DNA of 64,000 nucleotides from Stutzerimonas nitrititolerans (GCF_003696285.1 NZ_RFFL01000004.1:186001-250000), one strand, 5' to 3'. Shown: positions 31,205 through 40,688, numbered from the stretch's first letter. Numbers and translations are program-made. The notes: a model not told the origin generated them from the sequence alone.

Positions 31205-31672
31205 ATGCAGATCCCCCTGAGCAGCATCGACCGCAAGATCCTCCTGCTGCTGCAGCACAACGCCGACCTCTCCGCCGCGGAAATCGCCGACAAGGTGGAG
31301 CTGTCGCAATCGCCGTGCTGGCGACGCATTCACCGCATGCAGGAGGAAGGGCTGATCGAGCGCAAGGTCGCCCTGCTCAACCCGAAGAAGCTCGGGCTGA
31401 ACATGACGGTATTCGTCAACATCAAGCTCTCCGCCCACGGGCGCAGCAATCTGGACGAATTCGAACAGGCGGTAGTGGGCTACCCCGAGGTGCTGGAGTG
31501 CCACACCATGGCCGGCGAATCGGACTACCTGCTCAAGGTTGTGGCCAAGGACATCGATAGCTATGAACGCTTCCTGCGCGACCAGTTGCTGCAGCGCCCC
31601 CATGTGCAGGAGGCGCATTCGCACATCGCCATGAGCGAGGTGAAGCGGACCACGGAACTGCCGCTGGATTGA
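31205..31672 (+). CDS. Lrp/AsnC-family transcriptional regulator
   Basis: A 155-residue regulator with an N-terminal winged helix-turn-helix (about 8-60; AEIADKVELSQSPCWRRIHRM) and a C-terminal RAM/ACT-like ligand-binding domain (about 70-150; GYPEVLECHTMAGESDYLLKV). The start at 31205 (MQIPLSSIDRKIL) is chosen because CAGGAAG precedes it. It is divergent from the indolepyruvate oxidoreductase gene with a 203-bp intergenic region and likely controls it in response to an amino acid or 2-oxo acid. Confidence 0.92.
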   Translation: MQIPLSSIDRKILLLLQHNADLSAAEIADKVELSQSPCWRRIHRMQEEGLIERKVALLNPKKLGLNMTVFVNIKLSAHGRSNLDEFEQAVVGYPEVLECHTMAGESDYLLKVVAKDIDSYERFLRDQLLQRPHVQEAHSHIAMSEVKRTTELPLD

Positions 31673-31679
31673 GCCCGGG

Positions 31680-31770
31680 CAAACGGTGGACAAGGCTCCG
31701 CCGTTATCCACCCACCGAGCCGGCAGCCGTAGGGTGGATAACGGCGAAGCATTTTCCACGCGTCCAGCCG
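31680..31770. repeat. Two GTAGGGTGG-type hairpin repeats
   Basis: Units GGTGGACAAGGCTCCGCC with GTTATCCACCCACC, and CCGTAGGGTGGATAACGGC with CATTTTCCACGCG, follow the Lrp gene directly. They belong to the family between phhA and phhB. Confidence 0.7.
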
Positions 31771-31809
31771 AACCACGCACAGACCATCGCCGCACAGACA
31801 GAATCGACT

Positions 31810-31836
31810 TAAAGCCCACCCGCCGCTGGTCGATAT
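31810..31836 (+). promoter_or_regulatory. Sigma-28-like promoter of the second chemoreceptor
   Basis: TAAAGCCC, 11 bases, GTCGATAT resembles TAAAGTTT-N11-GCCGATAA (six of eight in the -10). It lies 81 bp before the receptor start. Confidence 0.6.
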
Positions 31837-31916
31837 AACACCATCGCCTGCTCACCCTGGCCCCTCCTTCCCCCAACGATACTTGACGGCAGGTCCGCTG
31901 CCGGGAGCCCCCTTGC

Positions 31917-33830
31917 ATGTTCGCCAATATCCGCATCGGTCAGCGCATCGCGATCAGCTTCGTGCTGTTGCTGATCGTGACCGTCACCGTCCTCGCTTCG
32001 CTGTTCTTCGGCCGCTTCGAGAATCTTCTGGCCGATGCCGAGCGCCGCGAGTTGCGCAGCATCGTCGATAACGTCAGCACCGCGATCGCCTCGGAAAGCC
32101 TCACCGCCGAGCGCCTTTCGGCACTGGTCGCCAGCGTTCCCGAGGTTCAGCAGGCGATGGCCGGGAACGACCGGCAGCGCCTCTCCGAGCTGTTCGTGCC
32201 CGGCTACCAGCAGTTGGCGAAGGACTACGGCCTGAGTCAGTTCCAGTTCCACAAGGCGCCGGCGACGTCCTTCCTGCGGGTGCACAAGCCGGCCCAGTTC
32301 GGCGACGACCTCTCCGCGATCCGCCAGACCATCGTCGAGACCAACAGCCGTCAGGCGCCCGTGCGGGGCGTGGAATCCGGCGTGGCCGGGCTGGGTATTC
32401 GCGGCCTGGTACCGGTCAGGCACGAAGGCCGTCATGTGGGCTCGGTGGAGTTCGGTCTGTCCTTCGGCCAGGCCTTCTTCGACACCTTCAAGACACGCTA
32501 CGGCGTCGATGTGGGCCTGGTGCTGCGCGACGCAAACGGCGCTTTCGAAACCTTCGCCAGCACCTTCGAAAGTGGCGCCCTGATCAGCGACCGCCAGCGT
32601 GCCCAGGCCTTCGCCGGGCAGGACGTGCTCTTCCGGACGGACCTCGGCGAGCGGCCCCTGGCGATACTCGTCGCGGCGGTGCAGGACTTCTCCGGCAAGC
32701 CCCTGGGCGTGCTGGAAGTCGCCATGGACCGCAGCCATTACGCCGACGCGCTCGCGGACATGCGCAATACCGCGCTGATCGTCGCCGGTATCGCCATTGC
32801 CCTCGGCCTGCTCGTCGCCGCTCTCGTGGCGCGCGGCATCGTGCGGCCGATCCGCGTGGCGGTCGATGCGATGCGCGACATCGCCGCCGGTGAAGGCGAC
32901 CTCACCCGCCGCCTGGAAGAGCGCGGGCGCAACGAGGTGGCCGAGCTGGGCCAGGCCTTCAACCAGTTCGCCGAAAAAGTGCGCCGGCTGGTCAGCGAAG
33001 TGGCGGGCTCCACGTCCCAGGTGGCCGCGGCAGCCGAGGAGATGTCGGCGATCACCGACGAATTCAACCGCGACGTCGCGCAACAGCGCCATGAGATCGA
33101 GCAGGTGGCCACGGCGATGAACGAGATGACCGCGACCGTGCAGGATATGGCACGCAACGCCGCCCAGGCCGCAGCATCGGCCCAGGCAGCCGACCGCGAA
33201 GCCCAGCAGGGCCAGCAGGTGGTGCACGAGACGGTCAGTTCGATCGAAAGCGTTTCGGTCGAGGTCGAACACACCGCCAGCGCCATCCAGCGCCTGGAAA
33301 CCGACAGCCAGAGCATCAGCGCCGTGCTGGAGGTGATTCGCGGCGTCGCCGAGCAAACCAACCTGCTGGCGCTGAACGCGGCCATCGAAGCGGCGCGGGC
33401 CGGTGAGCAGGGTCGCGGTTTCGCCGTGGTGGCGGACGAGGTGCGCACGCTCGCCTCGCGCACCCAACAATCGACCCTGGAGATTCAGCAGGTGATCGAG
33501 CAGCTGCAATCCGGCGCGCGCAACGCCGCCGAGGTGATGCATCGCGGCAGGGCCCAGGTCGATTCCAGCGTGCTCCAGGCCCAGCAGGCCGGCAGTTCGC
33601 TGACCAGCATCACCAGCGCGGTGGCCAGCATCAGCGACATGAACGTCCAGATCGCCAGCGCGGCAGAGCAACAGAGCGCGGTGTCCGACGAGATCAGCCA
33701 GAACGTGGTGAACATCAACCAGGTGGCCGACCGGGTGACCGAGGCCGCCGGCCAGACCGCGCAGGCCAGCAGTCAGCTCGCCCATCTGGCGGCAGGCCTG
33801 CAATCGCTGGTGGGCCAGTTCAAGTATTGA
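31917..33830 (+). CDS. Methyl-accepting chemotaxis protein with dCache_3 sensor
   Basis: A 637-residue receptor: transmembrane helix about 11-30, a long periplasmic domain (about 35-280), second helix about 285-307, HAMP, then the signalling domain with [19 protein letters not shown]. The periplasmic part carries [18 protein letters not shown] and [16 protein letters not shown], marks of the double-sensory (dCache_3, PF14827-like) class. Ligands of this class are less well known than for dCache_1 and none can be assigned. A GGGAG sequence precedes the ATG. It has a sigma-28-like promoter, so it joins the motility regulon. Confidence 0.92.
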   Translation: MFANIRIGQRIAISFVLLLIVTVTVLASLFFGRFENLLADAERRELRSIVDNVSTAIASESLTAERLSALVASVPEVQQAMAGNDRQRLSELFVPGYQQLAKDYGLSQFQFHKAPATSFLRVHKPAQFGDDLSAIRQTIVETNSRQAPVRGVESGVAGLGIRGLVPVRHEGRHVGSVEFGLSFGQAFFDTFKTRYGVDVGLVLRDANGAFETFASTFESGALISDRQRAQAFAGQDVLFRTDLGERPLAILVAAVQDFSGKPLGVLEVAMDRSHYADALADMRNTALIVAGIAIALGLLVAALVARGIVRPIRVAVDAMRDIAAGEGDLTRRLEERGRNEVAELGQAFNQFAEKVRRLVSEVAGSTSQVAAAAEEMSAITDEFNRDVAQQRHEIEQVATAMNEMTATVQDMARNAAQAAASAQAADREAQQGQQVVHETVSSIESVSVEVEHTASAIQRLETDSQSISAVLEVIRGVAEQTNLLALNAAIEAARAGEQGRGFAVVADEVRTLASRTQQSTLEIQQVIEQLQSGARNAAEVMHRGRAQVDSSVLQAQQAGSSLTSITSAVASISDMNVQIASAAEQQSAVSDEISQNVVNINQVADRVTEAAGQTAQASSQLAHLAAGLQSLVGQFKY

Positions 33831-33845
33831 TCGAGGCAAACGGCA

Positions 33846-33930
33846 ACGGTGGATGAGGCTGCGCCGTCATTCACCTGCGTCCCGTTCCGTAGGGTGGAAA
33901 ACGGCCAATGGCCTTTTCCACCTGCGGCCG
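33846..33930. repeat. Two hairpin repeats of the GTAGGGTGG family
   Basis: GGTGGATGAGGCTGCGCC with GTCATTCACC, then GTAGGGTGGAAAACGGCC with GGCCTTTTCCACC. They separate the convergent chemoreceptor and DUF192 genes and may help termination. Confidence 0.65.
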
Positions 33931-33932
33931 GA

Positions 33933-34346
33933 CTATTGGCCCGGAATCCCCTGCACCCGTGCGCCCACGCCGATCCTCTGCTCCGCGAACCAGCCCCGGT
34001 TGACCTCCAGCGCATAGCGGGCCGGCTCCCGCGAGCAGCGGATCGCCTTGCTCAACGGCTCCAGGTCGATCAGATCGACGACCCTTCCCGCCTCGTCCAG
34101 AAAGGCGGCGGACAGCGGCAGCGGGGTGTCCTTCATCCACAGGCAGTGGCGGCGGAAATCGTCGAAGCGAAACAGCATGCCGCGATTCGCCGGCAGCTCG
34201 GTGCGCTCCATCAACCCGCGCTCCCGCTCTCGGGCGGTGACGGCATATTCGGCCTGCAGTTCGGCAGCGCCGATTCGCAGCGCCAGCAAGGACTGCGCCT
34301 GACCCAGCGAAGGCAGCAGCATCAGCAATAACAGGAAAACCGGCAT
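33933..34346 (-). CDS. Exported DUF192 family protein
   Basis: A 137-residue protein with an N-terminal signal peptide (MPVFLLLLMLLPSLGQAQ) and a DUF192 domain (about 22-130), recognisable by ERERGLMERTELPANRGMLFRF, the WMKDTPLPL motif and the C-terminal YALEVNRGWF. The family is widespread, periplasmic or cell-envelope associated, and of unproven function. The start at 34346 is chosen because the signal peptide begins there. It is divergent from the hydroxybutyrate dehydrogenase gene with 62 bp between. Confidence 0.88.
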   Translation of the reverse strand: MPVFLLLLMLLPSLGQAQSLLALRIGAAELQAEYAVTARERERGLMERTELPANRGMLFRFDDFRRHCLWMKDTPLPLSAAFLDEAGRVVDLIDLEPLSKAIRCSREPARYALEVNRGWFAEQRIGVGARVQGIPGQ

Positions 34347-34408
34347 CGGAGCCTCTCGAAACGCCAAGCAGTGCCTATCCTGTACTGCAAGGCAACGGAG
34401 GGACAAGC

Positions 34409-35179
34409 ATGCGACTCGACGGCAAGACCGCTTTGGTCACCGGCTCCACCAGCGGTATCGGCCTGGGCATCGCACGGAAACTGGCCGCGGCAGGCGCGCA
34501 ACTGATCCTCAACGGCTTCGGCGACAGCGACGCGGCGCAGGCCGAGGTGGCACGATTCGGTGGCCAGGTCGGCTTTCACCCGGCCGATCTTGCACATCCC
34601 GAGCAGATCGCCGAGCTGTTCGCCTACGCCGCCCGCGACTTCGCCGGAGTCGACATCCTGGTCAACAATGCCGGCATTCAGCACGTCGCACCGGTGGAGG
34701 AATTTCCGCCGGAGCGCTGGGACGCGATCATCGCGGTCAACCTGTCGGCCGTTTTCCATGCCACCCGCCTGGCGCTGCCGGGCATGCGCCAACGGGGCTG
34801 GGGACGCATCATCAACATCGCCTCGGTGCATGGCCTGGTGGGATCGTCGCAGAAGGCCGCCTATGTCGCCGCCAAGCACGGCGTGGTCGGCCTGACCAAG
34901 GTGGTGGCGCTGGAAACCGCCACCACCGACATCACCTGCAATGCGCTCTGCCCCGGCTGGGTACTGACGCCGCTGGTGCAGCAGCAGATCGACGAGCGCG
35001 CCCGGGCCGACGGCGATGTGCAGCGCGCCCGCCATGACTTGCTGGCCGAGAAGCAACCCTCGCTGGAATTCGTCACCCCCGAACAGCTGGGCGAGCTGGC
35101 ACTGTTTCTCTGCAGCGATGCCGGCCGGCAGGTGCGCGGCGCCGCCTGGAACATGGACGGCGGCTGGGCCGCGCAATGA
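34409..35179 (+). CDS. 3-hydroxybutyrate dehydrogenase
   Basis: A 256-residue short-chain dehydrogenase. The cofactor motif TGSTSGIG lies near residues 10-17, the NNAG motif near 88, the catalytic Ser in the ASVHG segment and Tyr/Lys in the AAYVAAKHG segment. The C-terminal region with LCPGWVLTPLVQQQID is close to D-3-hydroxybutyrate dehydrogenases, which oxidise 3-hydroxybutyrate to acetoacetate. Acetoacetate is also an end product of homogentisate degradation. The gene is preceded by CGGAGG. It overlaps nothing and converges on the antiporter gene 5 bp away. Confidence 0.88.
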   Translation: MRLDGKTALVTGSTSGIGLGIARKLAAAGAQLILNGFGDSDAAQAEVARFGGQVGFHPADLAHPEQIAELFAYAARDFAGVDILVNNAGIQHVAPVEEFPPERWDAIIAVNLSAVFHATRLALPGMRQRGWGRIINIASVHGLVGSSQKAAYVAAKHGVVGLTKVVALETATTDITCNALCPGWVLTPLVQQQIDERARADGDVQRARHDLLAEKQPSLEFVTPEQLGELALFLCSDAGRQVRGAAWNMDGGWAAQ

Positions 35180-35184
35180 CTGGG

Positions 35185-36462
35185 TCAGTGCGCGTCAGCC
35201 GCTTCCCTTTCGGGCTCGTTGCCATATAGCGAGCGCACCAGCGGCCCCACCGTCAGGCCCTGCAACAGGATCGAGACCAGCACGACGATGTAGGTGAGGT
35301 TGAGCAACAGGTCACGCTCCTCGCCCAGCGGCAGGGACAGCGCCAGCGCCACCGAAACTCCTCCCCGCAGGCCGCCCCAGGACAGGATACGAACGGTGCC
35401 GCGGGTGATCTGCCGATCGGCGCTGCTCCTCAGCTTGCGCAGCGCCATGATCATCGGCGCCACGGTGAGCACGCGCGACAGCAGCACCGCGCCGCCCAGC
35501 AGGAAGGCGGCCACCACGTGCAGCCAGCCGAACGGCAGGATCAGCAGTTCCAGCCCGATGAGCGCAAACAGCAACGCGTTGAGGATTTCGTCGATCAGCT
35601 CCCAGAAGCCGTCGACGTAGCGCCGGGTGCTTTCGGTCATCGCGGTCTTGCGGCCCTGGTTGCCGATGATCAGGCCGGCCACGGCCATCACGATCGGCGC
35701 CGAAACGTGCAGGTGCGTGGCGACGGCGGAGCCGCCGAACACCAGCGCCAGGGTCAGCATCACCGAGGGCTGATGTTCGCCCACCTGGCGCAGCAGGTAG
35801 AACACGCCGTAGCCCAGCGCGATGCCCAGCAGGATGCCACCGACCGCCTCCTTGGCGAACAGCAGGCCGAAGCCGCCCAGGGTCGGCATCTCCCCGAGAC
35901 TCAGCACCCCCAGCAGGATGCTGAACAGCACCACCGCGGTGCCGTCATTGAACAGCGACTCGCCGACGATGGTGGTCTGCAACGGCTGGGGCGCCCCGCT
36001 GCTCTTGAGAATGCCCATGGCCGCGATCGGATCGGTCGGCGAAATCAGCGCGCCGAACAGCAGGCAGTAGATGAAATCGATATGCCAGCCGAACAGCTCG
36101 AAGATGAAGAAGGCCAGCCAGGCCACCACGAAGGTCGAGATCAGCACGCCACCAGTGGCCAGTATCCCGATGGGCCACTTGTAGCTGCGCAGGTCGTCGA
36201 GGTTGACATGCAAGGCACCGGCGAACAGCAGGGCTGGCAGGAACCAGGTCATCAGCACCGAGGAGAAATCGATGCGCCGCACGATTTCCTGCATCTCGGT
36301 TTCGAGAACCGGATAGCCCAGCGCCGAGAAACCCAGTGCGATCAGCGAGAGAACCAGGGCCGTCAGCATCACGCCGATGGTCGGCGGCAGGCGCAGGAAG
36401 CGGTAATTGATGTAGGTGAAGAAGGTCGTGAGGGCAATGAACGCCGCTGCGAGGTCAAGCAT
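35185..36462 (-). CDS. Cation:proton antiporter (NhaP/CPA1 type)
   Basis: A 425-residue inner-membrane protein with about twelve hydrophobic segments. The CPA1 signatures are GALISPTDPIA (ion-binding Asp) and the following ESLFNDGTAVV. It would exchange Na+ (or K+) for H+ in pH and salt homeostasis. It is transcribed alone, convergent to the hydroxybutyrate dehydrogenase gene. The family is secure; ion preference is not shown. Confidence 0.88.
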   Translation of the reverse strand: MLDLAAAFIALTTFFTYINYRFLRLPPTIGVMLTALVLSLIALGFSALGYPVLETEMQEIVRRIDFSSVLMTWFLPALLFAGALHVNLDDLRSYKWPIGILATGGVLISTFVVAWLAFFIFELFGWHIDFIYCLLFGALISPTDPIAAMGILKSSGAPQPLQTTIVGESLFNDGTAVVLFSILLGVLSLGEMPTLGGFGLLFAKEAVGGILLGIALGYGVFYLLRQVGEHQPSVMLTLALVFGGSAVATHLHVSAPIVMAVAGLIIGNQGRKTAMTESTRRYVDGFWELIDEILNALLFALIGLELLILPFGWLHVVAAFLLGGAVLLSRVLTVAPMIMALRKLRSSADRQITRGTVRILSWGGLRGGVSVALALSLPLGEERDLLLNLTYIVVLVSILLQGLTVGPLVRSLYGNEPEREAADAH

Positions 36463-36517
36463 CGATGGGCTCCGAATCGGTAGGTGACTATCTTATCGCC
36501 GCCGATCTTCGTGCGTC

Positions 36518-37291
36518 TCAGACCTGTACCGGTTTTTCCGCATGGGCGTCGTCGCCATCGCCATAACGCTTCTGGCAGCGTTGGCAAAAGAACGCCCTGC
36601 GTTTGCTGCGTCCCAGCGCCTTGGCCTTGCTGAACGGGATGTTGCAGCGCGGACAGATATCCCGACCGTGTGCGAGCCAGTGCGCCTTGAGCGTGCCTTC
36701 GCGCTTGTACTGCAGGAACTCGAAGCTGTAGCGCCGCACGTCGGCCACCAACTCGCGCAATTTGCGTGGCGGCAATGCACCGATCGGCGACAGCGGATGG
36801 ACGCGGATGCGAAACAGCACCTCGTTCTTGATGATGTTGCCGGAGCCGGCGAACAGCGTCTGGTCCAGCAGCGCGTCGCAGGCCAGCATCTGCGGATGCG
36901 CACGCAGGCGCTTGAGCGCCGCGCGCGGCGTCCAGCCGTCGGCCATGACATCGACGCTCCAGTCATAGGCAGCATCCAGAAGCCCCTCGATCGTCTGCAC
37001 CGAACAGCCGTAGAAATTCAGCTCGCCATCGGCGAAGCCCAAGCTCAGGCGTGGCGGCGACTCCTTGCGCTGATTGATCCGGTAGCTGCCGAACAACAGC
37101 AGGTGGACACGCAGCGAGACATCCTCCAGCTCGATCAGGAAGTGCTTGCCCCAGCTGCGGAACGAGCGCACCGACTGGCCCACCAGGCGCGTCTTGTCGA
37201 GCTTGGCGCTGCCCTGCGCTCGCTCGATGGTCTGGCCGGTGAAGACAGCGGCTTGCTCGCGAAGAATGACGATGGAGGGACCTTCGGGCAT
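36518..37291 (-). CDS. Endonuclease VIII-like DNA glycosylase (Fpg/Nei family)
   Basis: A 257-residue DNA glycosylase/AP lyase of the Fpg/Nei family. The N-terminal MPEGPSI supplies the catalytic proline and glutamate, and the C-terminal zinc finger has CPRC ... CQRC near 219-246. The middle region includes the conserved SGNIIKNE helix of the helix-two-turn-helix. It excises oxidised bases; the Nei-like start (PEGPS) argues against MutM (PELPE). The gene is monocistronic. Confidence 0.88.
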   Translation of the reverse strand: MPEGPSIVILREQAAVFTGQTIERAQGSAKLDKTRLVGQSVRSFRSWGKHFLIELEDVSLRVHLLLFGSYRINQRKESPPRLSLGFADGELNFYGCSVQTIEGLLDAAYDWSVDVMADGWTPRAALKRLRAHPQMLACDALLDQTLFAGSGNIIKNEVLFRIRVHPLSPIGALPPRKLRELVADVRRYSFEFLQYKREGTLKAHWLAHGRDICPRCNIPFSKAKALGRSKRRAFFCQRCQKRYGDGDDAHAEKPVQV

Positions 37292-37344
37292 GACGATCTC
37301 GCTTCGGTCGGACGATATCGTTACGACCGAAGGCGAACACGAAA

Positions 37345-37553
37345 GGTGCGCTCTGGGCGATCAGGAGCATTTCTGCCGGTGGCGCGGAAGCCCCAGGCAC
37401 TGCGCAACCAGCGACAGGGAGCGACGCGGGCAACGTTCCCACGCGGATGATTGATGGCTCCCACGCTCCTGCGTGGGAGCCCCAGACACCGCGCAAACAA
37501 CGACAGGAAGCAACGCGGGTGGCGTTCCCACGGGAGCCTGGGAACGAGCGATG
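37345..37553. repeat. REP-like CCCACGC repeat pair
   Basis: Two related units occur: one around 37385-37450 with AGCGACGCGGGCAACGTTCCCACG, cut here to its shared core, and one at 37454-37551 with CTCCCACGCTCCTGCGTGGGAG and TTCCCACGGGAGCCTGGGAA. Both carry CAACGACAGG or CAGCGACAGG after GCGCAA. They lie between two convergent-free genes and hold no coding frame of note. Confidence 0.6.
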
Positions 37554-38438
37554 TCACCACTCCAGCTGCAGCTCGCTCTCGAAACGACGCGGCTCGCCGG
37601 TCAGCGGATCATCGAATGCCAGCCCGCGCGCCAGCAGTTTCAGCGGCTGCGAATAGTCGTCCCGCTCGCGCAGGTTGCGCTCCAGCAGGTGCGGATAGAA
37701 GGGATCGCCACAGATGCCGGCACCCAGCGAAGCCATGTGCAGCCGCAGCTGGTGCTTCTTGCCACTGACGGGAAACAGCGCGTAGCGCCAGAACTCGCCA
37801 CGGCGCTCCAGCACCTCGATGCGCGTCTCGCTGTTGGGTTCGCCCTCGCCTTCGCGCATCAGGAAGAACGGCTCACCCGGCACCATGCGCAATTGACGCC
37901 GCAGCGGGAACTGCAGATGCGGCAGCGCCGGGCAGATCGCCTCGTAGCGCTTGTGGATCGCCCGCTCGCGAAACAGCGCCTGGTAGGCTCCGCGGCTCTG
38001 CGGGTTGACCGAAAACAGCACCAGCCCGGCGGTCAGCCGGTCGATGCGGTGGATCGGCACCAGATCCGGGTTGCCCAGCCGTTTGCACAGCCGGGCCAGC
38101 AGCGTCTCCTCGACATATTCGCCGGCCGGCATCACCGAGAGGAAATGCGGCTTGTCGGCGACCAGCAGGTGTTCGTCGAGATGCAGGATGCGCTCTTGGA
38201 AGGGTACCGGCGTCTCGTTCGGCACCTCGCGAAAATAGTGGATGCGCAGGCCGACCCGGTAGGCATGCTGCGGGCCGATCGGTTGCTGCCGGGCATCCAG
38301 CACACGGCCACGCGCCATGCGGTCCAGCCAAGTCGCCCGGTCGATCGCGGGAAAGTGATCGCACAGGCAGTCGAGCACCGTGCGCCAATCGCCGGCTGGC
38401 AGATGCAAGGTGCTCGGGCGGGAGTTGGAAGCGGACAT
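37554..38438 (-). CDS. RluA-family pseudouridine synthase
   Basis: A 294-residue enzyme of the RsuA/RluA family with the catalytic HRIDRLTAGLVLFS segment (Asp in RID) near residues 130-143, the ADKPHFLSVMP motif I near 95-105 and a C-terminal KKHQLRLHMASLG motif. It modifies uridine in rRNA or tRNA; the exact target is not clear. The CDS begins at 38438 with MSASNSRPS. It is single, with REP-like repeats downstream. Confidence 0.88.
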   Translation of the reverse strand: MSASNSRPSTLHLPAGDWRTVLDCLCDHFPAIDRATWLDRMARGRVLDARQQPIGPQHAYRVGLRIHYFREVPNETPVPFQERILHLDEHLLVADKPHFLSVMPAGEYVEETLLARLCKRLGNPDLVPIHRIDRLTAGLVLFSVNPQSRGAYQALFRERAIHKRYEAICPALPHLQFPLRRQLRMVPGEPFFLMREGEGEPNSETRIEVLERRGEFWRYALFPVSGKKHQLRLHMASLGAGICGDPFYPHLLERNLRERDDYSQPLKLLARGLAFDDPLTGEPRRFESELQLEW

Positions 38439-38684
38439 GGTGCAAGAACGGCCGGCGATGGAACAGGGTCGCCGATGATACCCGCTCTCGCGCCGAACCC
38501 GCGCGGTTCACGACAGCCGCGTGCAGCCCACACGATGCTCGCCGCGAACACGGTGGGAAACCCTCGCCGCCTGGTCCGGTCCAGAGTAGACATCGGGCCG
38601 CGAAGAGCGCGTCCAGCGCGCCTCCGGTGGACCAGCCTTCCCTTATGGCTGAATGGCTTTCAGCCCTGCTCAGACGAGGTTTCC

Positions 38685-40490
38685 ATGGCGATGACGGTCG
38701 GCGACTTTCTTGTTGAACGCCTGTACCAGTGGGGCGTGCGGCGCATCTACGGCTATCCGGGCGATGGCATCAACGGTGTGTTCGGCGCGCTCAACCGGGC
38801 CAACGGCAAGATCAGGTTCATCCAGGCCCGCCATGAGGAAATGGCGGCGTTCATGGCCGCCGCCGATGCCAAGTTCGGTGGCGGCCTGGGCGTCTGCATC
38901 GCCACCTCCGGCCCCGGCGCCTCGCACCTGCTGACCGGCCTCTACGATGCGCGCATGGACCATATGCCGGTGCTCGCCATCGCCGGCCAGCAGGCGCTTG
39001 CCGCCCTGGGCGGGCATTACCAGCAGGAATTGGACCTGCCGGCGATGTTCAAGGACGTCGCCGGCGCCTTCGTCCAGCAGGCCAGCGCGCCGGCGCAGGT
39101 GCGCCATCTGGTCGACCGGGCGATTCGCATCGCCGTCGGCGAGCGCAGGGTCACCGCCATCATCCTGCCCAACGACCTGCAGGAAGCCGAATACAGCGAG
39201 CCGCCCCGCGCCCACGGCACCCTGCACTCCGGCATCGGCTACACACGACCGAAGATGGTGCCCTACGAGGCCGATCTGCAACGCGCGGCCGAGGTGCTGA
39301 ATGCCGGCGAGAAGGTGGCGATCCTGGTCGGCGCCGGCGCGCTGAGTGCCACCGATGAAGTCGTCGCGGTCGCCGAAAGGCTGGGCGCCGGCGTCGCCAA
39401 GGCGTTGCTCGGCAAGGCCGCGCTGCCGGACGACCTGCCCTGGGTCACCGGCGCCATCGGCCTGCTCGGCACCGAGCCGAGCTACAAGCTGATCACCGAA
39501 TGCGACACCCTGCTGATGATCGGCTCGGGCTTTCCTTATTCCGAATTCCTGCCCGAAGAAGGCCAGGCGCGCGGCGTGCAGATCGACCTCAAGGCCGACA
39601 TGCTCGGCCTTCGCTACCCCATGGAAGTCAACCTGCATGGCGACGCAGCCGAGACCCTGCGCGCCCTGTTGCCGCTGCTCACGGAGAAGACCGAGCGTAA
39701 ATGGCGTGGCGAGATCGAGCAGTGGCGCGCCGACTGGGAAGAAAAGCTCGAGGCGCGCGCCATGGTCGCGGCCGACCCGATCAATCCCCAGCGGGTGGCC
39801 TTCGAGCTGTCGCCCCGGCTGCCCGACCAGGCGATCATCACCAGCGACTCCGGTTCCTGCGCCAACTGGTACGCGCGCGACGTGAAGATCCGCCGCGGCA
39901 TGATGTGCTCGCTGTCGGGCGGTCTGGCCTCGATGGGCGCCGCCGTGCCCTATGCGATCGCCGCCAAGTTCGCACACCCCGAGCGCCCGGTGGTGGCGAT
40001 GGTCGGTGACGGCGCGATGCAGATGAACAACATGGCCGAACTGATCACCGTGGCCAAGTACTGGCAGGAATGGCAGAACCCGCAGTGGATCTGCTGCGTG
40101 TTCAACAACGAGGACCTCAACCAGGTCACCTGGGAACAGCGAGTAATGGAAGGCGATCCGAAATTCGAAGCCTCGCAGAACATCCCCAACGTGCCCTATC
40201 ACCGCTTCGCCGAATCCATCGGCCTCAAGGGTATCTACGTGGATCGTGAAGACCGGGTGGCCGCCGCCTGGGAAGAGGCCTTCGCCGCCGACCGCCCCGT
40301 GCTGCTCGAATTCAAGACCGACCCCGACGTGCCACCCCTGCCGCCGCACATCAAGCTGGAACAGGCGAAGAACTTCGCAACCACGCTGCTGCACGGCGAC
40401 CCGGATCAGGGCGGCATCATCAAACAATCGGCCAAGCAGCTGCTCGGCAAGGTCATGCCGGGGCAGAAAAAGAACAAAGACAAGGAATGA
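38685..40490 (+). CDS. ThDP-dependent enzyme, pyruvate oxidase (PoxB)-like
   Basis: A 601-residue protein of the acetolactate synthase/pyruvate oxidase family: N-terminal pyrimidine domain (catalytic Glu in ARHEEMAAFMAAADAK near 52), middle domain, and C-terminal ThDP-binding domain with GDGAMQMNNMAEL and, about 30 residues on, FNNEDLNQVTW. No separate small regulatory subunit follows, which favours a pyruvate oxidase-like or benzoylformate-like activity over acetolactate synthase. The start at 38685 (MAMTVGDFLVERL) has GACGAGG before it and is conserved in the family; the open frame continues upstream by 400 codons without homology. The substrate is unproven. Confidence 0.85.
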   Translation: MAMTVGDFLVERLYQWGVRRIYGYPGDGINGVFGALNRANGKIRFIQARHEEMAAFMAAADAKFGGGLGVCIATSGPGASHLLTGLYDARMDHMPVLAIAGQQALAALGGHYQQELDLPAMFKDVAGAFVQQASAPAQVRHLVDRAIRIAVGERRVTAIILPNDLQEAEYSEPPRAHGTLHSGIGYTRPKMVPYEADLQRAAEVLNAGEKVAILVGAGALSATDEVVAVAERLGAGVAKALLGKAALPDDLPWVTGAIGLLGTEPSYKLITECDTLLMIGSGFPYSEFLPEEGQARGVQIDLKADMLGLRYPMEVNLHGDAAETLRALLPLLTEKTERKWRGEIEQWRADWEEKLEARAMVAADPINPQRVAFELSPRLPDQAIITSDSGSCANWYARDVKIRRGMMCSLSGGLASMGAAVPYAIAAKFAHPERPVVAMVGDGAMQMNNMAELITVAKYWQEWQNPQWICCVFNNEDLNQVTWEQRVMEGDPKFEASQNIPNVPYHRFAESIGLKGIYVDREDRVAAAWEEAFAADRPVLLEFKTDPDVPPLPPHIKLEQAKNFATTLLHGDPDQGGIIKQSAKQLLGKVMPGQKKNKDKE

Positions 40491-40620
40491 CGGGCGGGGC
40501 GAGCGGGGCATCATCGGCGGGAGTTCGGCGGAAGCCCCCAGCCAACGCCCGGAGTTGCGAATGAGCAGTTCTACGAAGCTGTTCGTGCGGGCTGCGCTTC
40601 TTCGCAGCGACTGACATGAA

Positions 40621-40670
40621 CAGGGCGCGCTATGCACACCGAAGCCAATCGATATGCATAGCGCGCCCTG
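40621..40670. terminator. Perfect 16-bp inverted repeat downstream of the PepSY gene
   Basis: CAGGGCGCGCTATGCA (40621-40636) is perfectly complementary to TGCATAGCGCGCCCTG (40655-40670), with an 18-base loop. It lies 19 bp beyond the stop of the minus-strand PepSY gene. There is no T-run, so it may be a terminator that needs other factors or a protein-binding site. Confidence 0.5.
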
Positions 40671-40688
40671 GAGAGAATCAAGCCGGAA

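Noticed and set aside
29496..33839. Frames 29496-31220 (+) and 31809-33839 (-)
   Set aside because: They are antisense to the indolepyruvate oxidoreductase and the second chemoreceptor and match no family.
37473..38684. A 400-codon N-terminal extension of the PoxB-like protein
   Set aside because: The stretch runs antisense through the pseudouridine synthase gene; the family start and ribosome site are at 38685.
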